Shown one piece after another: positions 17,138 through 24,101 of a stretch of DNA of 64,000 nt (positions are counted from its first letter, which is position 1; every line of letters starts with the position of its first letter). This stretch comes from Citrobacter europaeus (GTDB lineage Bacteria; Pseudomonadota; Gammaproteobacteria; Enterobacterales; Enterobacteriaceae). Below the pieces are notes generated by a model. That model ran no database searches and had not been told where the DNA came from. It was given only the letters and a program-made list of their open reading frames with translations. The stretch is taken from the NCBI GenBank assembly GCA_020099315.1, contig CP083650.1, positions 4,774,001 through 4,838,000 of the forward strand, given 5' to 3'. Both the position numbers and the translations under genes were made by a program.

Positions 17138-18499
17138 ATGAGCGATATGATTTTTTATACTGAGACCAATTTTCAGGGTACATCCATTACCCTGCCAGTG
17201 CATAAAGTATTAGATGTCTTTGAGTATGGTATCTGGGCATTTCGTTCGGTTAAGGTAAACGGGAATAAACTTTTTCTTCAGAGTATTGATGCTGTTCAGG
17301 AAAACGAATATGTTGTCCCTTACCGTTCAGAGCTTTTTATTAATGAGGATGTCAGCGACCTGACAGTACTGACAAATAATATTGAGAACTTATCTGGCGT
17401 TTTTGCAATTTCCCTACCTGAAAATGAAATTATTGTCAGCATGGATGTGACTAACAAACTCAATAACTTCAGGACATCTATTGATTCATATGTTTCGTCA
17501 TTATCACGTATTAACACTGAATGTTACTTTAATCACACCCAACAAAATATCCCTGGCGTGATGGTTTTTTTGAACCCGGAAACGCAGCTTTCTGAGTCTA
17601 CCTCACTGACTGCCGAGGCTACGACGGCAAAATATCCCGATGGCTGTCAATCCAGTTACGATAAATTAGCCAGCGTTACCGTCACTTATTTACCTGAATC
17701 AGAGACTATTACCCTAACGCCAGATGTCAGTGTATTGCCCTATACGATTGAAAAATTGAGTGACAACCATTTTATTGTTCACTATGAATACATTGTAGAG
17801 AACTACGACCATAGTTTTTTTTACGATCAAGAGGAATATCGCGGTGACATGTCAGTTTTAAGCACTCAGTTCAGCGTGAATTTAAAAGATGATGCAAATA
17901 ACTGGCTGTACCAATCAGCATCAATTTTTAGTACAGCAAATTCACCGCTGTTTTTTTTCACAACACCTTACCCTACAGATGGCGTAGGTTTTGACTTCAA
18001 TGAGTTCCGCAACTTGATCACCAATACGGGTGTGGATAATATTCCTGTCGCATTAAACCACACCTCAGCTGCTGTAACCGCAGTTTATACAAGTAATGCC
18101 GTGCCGGTTTTTGTGCGCCTGACGAATACAGTAGACGCCGAAAACTGGGAAGGTTTTGTCCTCCAAAGCAAGTTTATTACCGATCTTATCCAATTCAACC
18201 CGCGAGATTATACCTCTTTTTGTATGAGCAAACCGGATACCCAGCCTGGCTTGCTGTGCATTGCCCCCTATAGCGCCTCTAAACTTGATTACCATGAATG
18301 CAACCTGCGTTATGGTTCGCTGAGTGAGGATGGCTCGACCGTCACCTGGACCGGCGACTGCGGGCTTATCATCGAGAATGCTTCAACCGATGAACTAAAC
18401 GTTTCACTACTGAATGCCCCGGCTGACTGGGAAATCACAGCGGTAACGCGCGGTGATGACGGCTGGTATGTTGATCTGAGCGGTTCAGCCGTTGCCTGA
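17138..18499 (+). CDS. Beta/gamma-crystallin-like protein, paralogue 2
   Basis: A 453-residue paralogue, exactly the same length as the first. It shares the Greek-key start (MIFYTETNFQGTSITL, then FRSVKVNGN), the middle motif IIVSMDVTNKLNNFRTSID (IIVSMDPH...GFKTNIDS in copy 1) and the end WEITAVTRGDDGWYVDLSGS. Many other positions differ, so the duplication is old rather than a recent copy. No signal peptide is seen. Function is unknown. Crystallin-type domains in bacteria often bind calcium, but the sites were not checked residue by residue. A terminator at 18514-18540 follows. Confidence 0.75.
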   Translation: MSDMIFYTETNFQGTSITLPVHKVLDVFEYGIWAFRSVKVNGNKLFLQSIDAVQENEYVVPYRSELFINEDVSDLTVLTNNIENLSGVFAISLPENEIIVSMDVTNKLNNFRTSIDSYVSSLSRINTECYFNHTQQNIPGVMVFLNPETQLSESTSLTAEATTAKYPDGCQSSYDKLASVTVTYLPESETITLTPDVSVLPYTIEKLSDNHFIVHYEYIVENYDHSFFYDQEEYRGDMSVLSTQFSVNLKDDANNWLYQSASIFSTANSPLFFFTTPYPTDGVGFDFNEFRNLITNTGVDNIPVALNHTSAAVTAVYTSNAVPVFVRLTNTVDAENWEGFVLQSKFITDLIQFNPRDYTSFCMSKPDTQPGLLCIAPYSASKLDYHECNLRYGSLSEDGSTVTWTGDCGLIIENASTDELNVSLLNAPADWEITAVTRGDDGWYVDLSGSAVA

Positions 18500-18513
18500 T
18501 GGCGCTAAAGCAA

Positions 18514-18540
18514 AAAACCCTGCTCGTTGAGCAGGGTTTT
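18514..18540. terminator. Bidirectional terminator after crystallin-like gene 2
   Basis: AAAACCCTGCTC-GTT-GAGCAGGGTTTT is a perfect 12 bp hairpin ending in Ts on the plus strand and with an A-run on the other side. It ends crystallin-like gene 2 and also closes transcripts coming from proK and the tRNA remnant on the minus strand. Confidence 0.85.
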
Positions 18541-18545
18541 GAATT

Positions 18546-18637
18546 TGGTCGGCGATAGAGGATTACTCGCCACTGCGTGGCTCGCCCTGCGGGCCGTTGC
18601 TAGCGCAACGTTCTCTCGCTGCGCTCGAGTCGAACCT
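18546..18637 (-). pseudogene. tRNA 3'-half remnant with a 66-base hairpin-rich insertion in the T loop
   Basis: On the minus strand AGAGGTTCGA (T-stem and start of the T loop) is followed by 66 inserted bases and then ATCCTCTATCGCCGACCA, the rest of a T arm, acceptor strand and CCA. Without the insert it would match the 3' end of proK with few changes, and the T-stem is still fully paired (A-T replaces G-T at its base). The insert (18564-18629) folds into four successive small hairpins. No 5' tRNA half was recognised. It could be an integration scar, a repeated element that targets tRNA T loops, or a decayed tRNA. Confidence 0.6.
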
Positions 18638-18678
18638 CTTGCCCCCGGAGGTTCTCATCCTCGTGGATTCCGGAATGC

Positions 18679-18706
18679 AAAAAGCCCGCTCAAAGAGCGG
18701 GCTTTT
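18679..18706 (-). terminator. Terminator of proK
   Basis: On the minus strand AAAAGCCCGCTC-TTT-GAGCGGGCTTTTT follows proK by a few bases. It is a perfect GC stem with a T-run. Confidence 0.85.
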
Positions 18707-18712
18707 CTAATT

Positions 18713-18789
<77 letters not shown>

Positions 18790-18880
18790 AATGCGGGGCG
18801 CATCTTACTGCTCAGCAGCGCGCCCGTCAATCCCTTAGCATCAAAATGCCATTTGATCGGTGAGAAAGTCAGCAGCCCAA

Positions 18881-20575
18881 TTACTGAGCCTTAACCTTCT
18901 TCGCGTCCGGAATGCGGCACCAGTTGTTATTCTCGTTAATACCGCCATTTGGCGAGGTATAACCGAGGCAACCCAAAATAGTGTCGTACAGTTCCACATG
19001 ACGACGCGGCACCTTCATATCAGCTTCTTGCTTCAGATGTGCAAACGCCTTCGCATGGTCTGGGTCTTCCAGATATTTGTCTGACATCCACACCAACATA
19101 GGAACGCGGAACTGCTCTGGCGGCGCCATTTTACGCGGCGTACCGTGCAGGTGCTCACGCTCGTTAATCGACTCACCGTGGTCGGCGGCGTAGAACACAA
19201 TCGCTTTCTTATCGCGCAGTTGATCGAACACTTTGGTAATAAAGTGATCAACATAGGTTACCGAGTTATCAAACGAGTTGATCATCTCGGCCTTCGAGCA
19301 GCCGCTATCAACATTGACGCACTCCGGCTTCCACTGCGCATATTCGCGGGTGTAGCGCTGAGTGTAGTTAAAATGCGAGCCTTTGGTGTGCAGAATAATC
19401 AGATGCTTGTCACCATCTTCATTATTCTGCAAAGACTGCTGCATCTCGGTAATCAGCAGCATATCGTCAACGTTTTTGCCACGGTTACGCGGCTCAGCGC
19501 CAATCTGCTCACGGTAAGCGATGTTCTCCGCCATGGTATTACTGTAGAACCACATCTCGCTTTGCATCGCGTAGAGGTCGGTCTTGAACCCTAACTGGCT
19601 GAGCACAGCAAAGACGTTTTGTTCTTTCAGGGTACGCTGCGGGTTTTCTTCCGCCCCGCCCTGACGTACAAACATACAGCGCAGCGAAAGTTTAGTTGCC
19701 GTATCGCAGGAATATCCCCGGAATGCGGCCAGATTTTTCTCCTGGGCGAGTCTTGGCGTAGTATTGCGCTCATAGCCAAAAATCCCCATATGATCCCAAC
19801 GCGTGGTTTCCCCGATAATAAAGACCACATAGGTGTCGTCGAGATTTTTGGGCGCAACGTAGGTGAACTTCTTCGCCGGGTTCATCAGCGATTTGTTGTC
19901 TGAAGATTCATCCACCTGTGCCCAGGCGTACAGACCCAGCGCTGAGAGCCAGTTTGACGGCAAATAAGAGTTCGCCACAACCCCGCCATAGCTGGGTAGA
20001 TCGATCCCCGTTTCACGTTCAACGCTTCTCTGTTGCATGCTCAGCAGGCGAATCGGCGCCCATACCAGCAGGCCAGCTAACAGTACTACCCCCACGCTAC
20101 GCCATCTCATACCCGGCGTACGAATCTGTCTCATCAGGGTATAGCGGCAGCGGTTACTCCAGATCAGCACCAATGGGATAATACTGACCGAAACCAGCCA
20201 CACGATGAAATGCCAGCCGACGACTTCTTTCGATAAATCAATATCCGTGGTCATAACGGAGGCGATAATGCCGTAGCCAATTACCACGTTCAGGAAGGTC
20301 ATATAATAACTGGCGCCGGCAGAACACAGCACCACAAAGGTTGCCAGCACACGCCAGGCGCGTCGGCCAAATAACGAGAGAAGTCGGAGTAAAAAGAAGG
20401 TCACCAGCACAGTGCCGGCCAATTCAACAACCGCGGAGAGTCCTTTCCAGACGGTAAACTCGTGCGCATATCCGCTAAAGCGACGGAAAAATACAGCACA
20501 GTTCATAAACAAACCGATATAGATTGCCAGCAAGAAACTGAGTTTCTGCTGCGTCATCGACTTAATGTATCTCAT
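18881..20575 (-). CDS. eptB: EptB, Kdo phosphoethanolamine transferase
   Basis: This 564-residue inner-membrane enzyme adds phosphoethanolamine to the outer Kdo sugar of lipopolysaccharide. The N-terminal part has about five transmembrane helices. The periplasmic part has the sulfatase-like fold with the nucleophile Thr in GETTRWDHMG and metal ligands in YAADHGES. The start MRYIKSMTQQKLSF matches E. coli, and an in-frame extension of 11 codons was not used. In E. coli its mRNA is repressed by the MgrR small RNA. That site was not examined here. Confidence 0.96.
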   Translation of the reverse strand: MRYIKSMTQQKLSFLLAIYIGLFMNCAVFFRRFSGYAHEFTVWKGLSAVVELAGTVLVTFFLLRLLSLFGRRAWRVLATFVVLCSAGASYYMTFLNVVIGYGIIASVMTTDIDLSKEVVGWHFIVWLVSVSIIPLVLIWSNRCRYTLMRQIRTPGMRWRSVGVVLLAGLLVWAPIRLLSMQQRSVERETGIDLPSYGGVVANSYLPSNWLSALGLYAWAQVDESSDNKSLMNPAKKFTYVAPKNLDDTYVVFIIGETTRWDHMGIFGYERNTTPRLAQEKNLAAFRGYSCDTATKLSLRCMFVRQGGAEENPQRTLKEQNVFAVLSQLGFKTDLYAMQSEMWFYSNTMAENIAYREQIGAEPRNRGKNVDDMLLITEMQQSLQNNEDGDKHLIILHTKGSHFNYTQRYTREYAQWKPECVNVDSGCSKAEMINSFDNSVTYVDHFITKVFDQLRDKKAIVFYAADHGESINEREHLHGTPRKMAPPEQFRVPMLVWMSDKYLEDPDHAKAFAHLKQEADMKVPRRHVELYDTILGCLGYTSPNGGINENNNWCRIPDAKKVKAQ

Positions 20576-20730
20576 GCAAACAAACCCTGGAAATCGGGAT
20601 AAAAACACCCTGTGCAGCGATCAATCAGACCGGACAGAGGAAAAATGCGACAACAGCAGAAGTGAAATGTCTACGGGCGCGGGTAAGTAGACCACAGGAG
20701 GGAGAAAAAGTGCTTATAGAGAATGAAAAT

Positions 20731-20760
20731 GGCGCATATATTTTTGTAAATATATGCGCC
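20731..20760 (-). terminator. Perfect 13 bp hairpin after yhjX
   Basis: GGCGCATATATTT-TTGT-AAATATATGCGCC is an unusually long perfect stem. It lies 26 bases beyond the yhjX stop and is followed by ATTTTCATT on the minus strand. The tail is a weak T-run, so it may act as a terminator or as an mRNA 3' stabiliser. Confidence 0.6.
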
Positions 20761-20786
20761 AGGTATTAATCAGACCACTAATAGGT

Positions 20787-21989
20787 TTAGGCGTGCGCCT
20801 CGGTGTAGACGCTACGTTGTGGCTGACGAATGGTGGTAGAAAGCGCCAGCGAAATGATTAACAGCGCAAAGATAACGCAGAAGGTCACAAAGAACCCGCC
20901 AAACAGCGAGGCGATAATGGAACCGCAAATACTGCCAATACCGAAGCCCAGGTAGATAACACCGTAGTTTTTAGCCAGGTTATTCAGACCGAAGAATTCG
21001 CTGACCAGTGACGGGAACACGGTGATGGTGCCGCCAAAGTTAAATGCGACACAGGCAATCGCCATAAAGAAAGTGACGTCATTCAGCGGCGCGAACAGCA
21101 GAGCAGCCATACCCACCAGCGAAACGACCTGGCCAATGGTGATAACGCGAATACGGGAGATTTTATCGGACAGAATCCCCAGCACCAGACGGCCCGACAG
21201 GTTCGCGATAGAAATCACGGTAACCGCATTTGCCGCCGTTGCCACATCCATATGCGCCAGGCTTTGTGCGATATCTTTCGCCACGCCAATCACATACAGG
21301 CCGCTCATACACGCCGTCAGGAACATGACCGCCAGCATCCAGTACTGCGGTTTACGCATGGACTGCGCCAGGGTGAAGTCATTCTCGACCACGCCATTTT
21401 TCGTTTTCACTTCCTGATTCGGCGCATCTTTCATCAGCGTGGAGCCAAAGACGATCATTACCAGCACAATCGCGCCCCAAATCATGAAGGTTTTTTCCAG
21501 GCCTACGGTACTCAGTAACTGGCTATCGATAAATTTAAAACCGAGGCTGCCAAGGCCATAAGAACCGATGGCAAAGGCGGAAATCAACCCTTTACGCTCC
21601 GGGAACCATTTTACGCAGTTGGAAAGCGTTAACAGGTAACCTGCACCATCCGCCAGACCAACCAGCACACCGGCGCTCAGCCACAGCATAATCAGGCTGT
21701 CGGAGTGGGCGGTTAAGAAGAAGCCGACGCCGAGTAAAACACCGGAGGCCATGGTGACGCGTTTCACGCCAAAACGTTCCTGCAGCTTGCCGGCAACGGA
21801 AGAGGAAATCGCCAGCCCAAGGCTCAGCAAGCCAAAGGAAAATGCAACCTGGCTCACTGGCGCATCAAGCTTAGAAGAGAGTGCGCCATTAAACAGGCTC
21901 CAGGTATAAACAGAACCTAAAGCAAATTGGGTAATAATGGTGCCGATCAGAGTCAGCCAGCGGGTACGCTGATAATCAGAAGTTTTCAT
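20787..21989 (-). CDS. yhjX: YhjX, pyruvate-inducible MFS transporter
   Basis: A 400-residue member of the oxalate/formate antiporter group of the major facilitator superfamily, with 12 predicted transmembrane segments and close similarity to E. coli YhjX. The start MKTSDYQRTRWLTLIG matches E. coli MTPSNYQRTRW. In E. coli it is induced by pyruvate through the YpdA/YpdB two-component system, and its substrate is still uncertain. Two copies of the YpdB motif lie upstream here, so the control is conserved. Confidence 0.95.
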   Translation of the reverse strand: MKTSDYQRTRWLTLIGTIITQFALGSVYTWSLFNGALSSKLDAPVSQVAFSFGLLSLGLAISSSVAGKLQERFGVKRVTMASGVLLGVGFFLTAHSDSLIMLWLSAGVLVGLADGAGYLLTLSNCVKWFPERKGLISAFAIGSYGLGSLGFKFIDSQLLSTVGLEKTFMIWGAIVLVMIVFGSTLMKDAPNQEVKTKNGVVENDFTLAQSMRKPQYWMLAVMFLTACMSGLYVIGVAKDIAQSLAHMDVATAANAVTVISIANLSGRLVLGILSDKISRIRVITIGQVVSLVGMAALLFAPLNDVTFFMAIACVAFNFGGTITVFPSLVSEFFGLNNLAKNYGVIYLGFGIGSICGSIIASLFGGFFVTFCVIFALLIISLALSTTIRQPQRSVYTEAHA

Positions 21990-22071
21990 GGCAGTCTTCC
22001 TGCATAAACAAAATGGGAAATTCTCTGCCAACAACCATACCGAAGCGCTTTTATGAGCAGGAGAAAACGGC

Positions 22072-22102
22072 ATGAAATGCCGCCAGGACGGAATGAAATG
22101 CC
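22072..22102 (-). promoter_or_regulatory. YpdB (PyrR) operator of yhjX: direct repeat
   Basis: Reading the minus strand gives GGCATTTCAT, 11 bases, GGCATTTCAT (22093-22102 and 22072-22081). This is exactly the direct repeat and spacing described for YpdB upstream of E. coli yhjX. It lies 83 bases before the yhjX start. Confidence 0.9.
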
Positions 22103-22240
22103 TGGATTGTGGAATGAATGACGAGACAAAAAGTTGGGTTACTGAATTTTATCGCATGAGTTAGTACACGCTATCGCTGAGGCGCGTGTGATTGTTGATC
22201 TCGATATGTAACAGAGATGTTTTTCTGATGATTTTTTAAG

Positions 22241-22945
22241 TTAAAATTTGGCGCTCACACCCATGGTGTACATATAGTCGCTGTTGTTGGTGCTATTTTC
22301 CGCCTGCGAGAGCGCCGCATAAGCCGCCATGTGCGGGTTCAACAGCATGTCTGCACCGACGGTAACATCCAGCCAGTTACCGTCCTGACCCGCCGCCGTC
22401 ATGCGGCTTAAGCCCGACTGCGCTTTCCAGATATTCTCGCCAAACTGCTGGTTATAGCTGATTTGCGCCCACGGTCGCACATCACCGAACTGGGAGTTTA
22501 CTCGCCAGCCTAACGTGCTGACGCTGGCATGCCACAACGGATCGTTCTGCGCTATCGACGTCGCGCTATCGCCAAACTCGTTGTAAGTAGACGTGGTTGA
22601 ACCGTCATAATGCAGCGCGGCAACCGGACCGGTTGTCACCTGCCTTGAAAGCGGGAAGTTCCAGCCCATACTCATGCCGCTGGTCGCCTCCATAGGCGTC
22701 TCATCCGCCAGATTCACCACGGGCCCCGCTACGTTTTGAGTGGAGCGAATACGTTCTTCCAGAATATCGTTATAACGTGGTTGGTGATCGCTGTCCCATG
22801 TATAACGTTCAGCCGTATGCCCTGACATCGCATCAACGATATATTCTTGTTGCCAGCCATATGCTGTATTGATGGACAGCGCACAAACTATGACGCTCGC
22901 CAGAGTTAACCTTTGGCGACCACTACTGTTTCTTATAATCATCAA
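22241..22945 (-). CDS. yhjY: YhjY, outer-membrane autotransporter-like beta-domain protein
   Basis: A 234-residue protein with a signal peptide (LTLASVIVCALSINTAYG). The rest is an amphipathic beta pattern of alternating aromatic and polar residues, ending in a C-terminal phenylalanine (MGVSAKF), typical of outer-membrane barrels. It matches E. coli YhjY, annotated as an autotransporter beta-domain or lipase-like protein. No function is established. The start has two adjacent ATG codons. Confidence 0.88.
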   Translation of the reverse strand: MMIIRNSSGRQRLTLASVIVCALSINTAYGWQQEYIVDAMSGHTAERYTWDSDHQPRYNDILEERIRSTQNVAGPVVNLADETPMEATSGMSMGWNFPLSRQVTTGPVAALHYDGSTTSTYNEFGDSATSIAQNDPLWHASVSTLGWRVNSQFGDVRPWAQISYNQQFGENIWKAQSGLSRMTAAGQDGNWLDVTVGADMLLNPHMAAYAALSQAENSTNNSDYMYTMGVSAKF

Positions 22946-23101
22946 CGCGACTCCAGAAAAGAGCCGAATTCGGCGATATTATTGTCATTGTGTGAAGGAT
23001 ATCGGGCCCATCAGGCCCTGTATTAAATATTGTCTTTTTAGCTGGCGCGTCAAGGCGGGCCGAATGAAATTTTTACGCCAGTAAAAACAGCGAGGAAGAA
23101 T

Positions 23102-23671
23102 ATGCAGCGTTGCGGATGGGTCAGCCAGGACCCACTTTACATTGCCTACCACGACAAGGAATGGGGCGTCCCCGAAACCGATGGCAAAAAGCTGTTCGAA
23201 ATGATCTGCCTTGAAGGCCAGCAGGCCGGATTATCGTGGATTACCGTACTAAAGAAACGGGAAAATTATCGCCACGCCTTCCACCATTTTGACCCGGAAA
23301 AAGTGGCGGCCATGACTGAAGAGGATGTGGAGAGGCTGGTACTGGATGCTGGCATTATTCGCCATCGCGGAAAGATTCAGGCCATTATCGGCAACGCTCG
23401 CGCCTTTTTGACCATGGCGCAAAACGGAGAATCGTTTAGCGAGTTCGTCTGGTCATTTGTTGATAATCAACCGCAAGTGACCCGCGCCGCCAACCTGAGC
23501 GATATCCCCACCTCAACGCCTGCGTCAGATGCGCTGTCTAAAGCGTTAAAAAAACGCGGGTTTAAATTTGTCGGCACCACCATTTGTTACTCCTTTATGC
23601 AGGCGTGCGGCCTGGTCAACGATCATGTCACCAGTTGCATCTGCTATCCGGGAGAACAACATGATTCGTGA
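23102..23671 (+). CDS. tag: Tag, 3-methyladenine DNA glycosylase I
   Basis: A 189-residue base-excision enzyme that removes 3-methyladenine from DNA. The zinc-binding residues typical of Tag are visible: Cys near residue 4 (MQRCGW), His in IAYHDKEWG, and the C-terminal His and Cys in NDHVTSCICYP. The helix-hairpin-helix fold length is normal. It overlaps yiaC by 11 bases, so the two are probably translated together. Confidence 0.97.
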   Translation: MQRCGWVSQDPLYIAYHDKEWGVPETDGKKLFEMICLEGQQAGLSWITVLKKRENYRHAFHHFDPEKVAAMTEEDVERLVLDAGIIRHRGKIQAIIGNARAFLTMAQNGESFSEFVWSFVDNQPQVTRAANLSDIPTSTPASDALSKALKKRGFKFVGTTICYSFMQACGLVNDHVTSCICYPGEQHDS

Positions 23672-24101
23672 ATCAAAGGCTGACGATCTACCGGCGATTC
23701 TGGCGCTATGGATGGAAAGCACAATCCATGCCCACCCGTTTATCGAAGAGCGCTACTGGCGCGAAAGTGAATCCGTCGTGCGTGATGTTTACCTGCCCGC
23801 CGCGCAAACCTGGGTGTGGGAAGAAGAAGGCGAGCTCAAAGGCTTTGCCAGCGTTATTGATGACCGCTTTCTCGGCGCGCTGTTTGTCGCGCCTGCCGCC
23901 ATCAGAAACGGGATCGGCAAAGCGCTGGTGCAGCATGTGCAGCAGCGCTTTTCGATACTCAGCCTTGAGGTCTACCAGAAGAACCAATCGGCGGTGAACT
24001 TCTACCATGCGCTGGGTTTTCGCATTGAAGACGGTGCATGGCAGGAGGAAACTCACCATCCCACGTGGATTATGGGCTGGCAGGCGGATCAAACGCCGTA
24101 A
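23661..24101 (+). CDS. yiaC: YiaC, GNAT N-acetyltransferase
   Basis: A 146-residue acetyltransferase, the same length as E. coli YiaC, which acetylates protein lysines. The acetyl-CoA loop is seen in APAAIRNGIGKALVQHVQQR. The start MIRESKADDLPAIL was chosen by homology and a GGGAGAAC ribosome site inside the end of tag. Its last 32 bases overlap the end of bisC on the opposite strand. Confidence 0.93.
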   Translation: MIRESKADDLPAILALWMESTIHAHPFIEERYWRESESVVRDVYLPAAQTWVWEEEGELKGFASVIDDRFLGALFVAPAAIRNGIGKALVQHVQQRFSILSLEVYQKNQSAVNFYHALGFRIEDGAWQEETHHPTWIMGWQADQTP

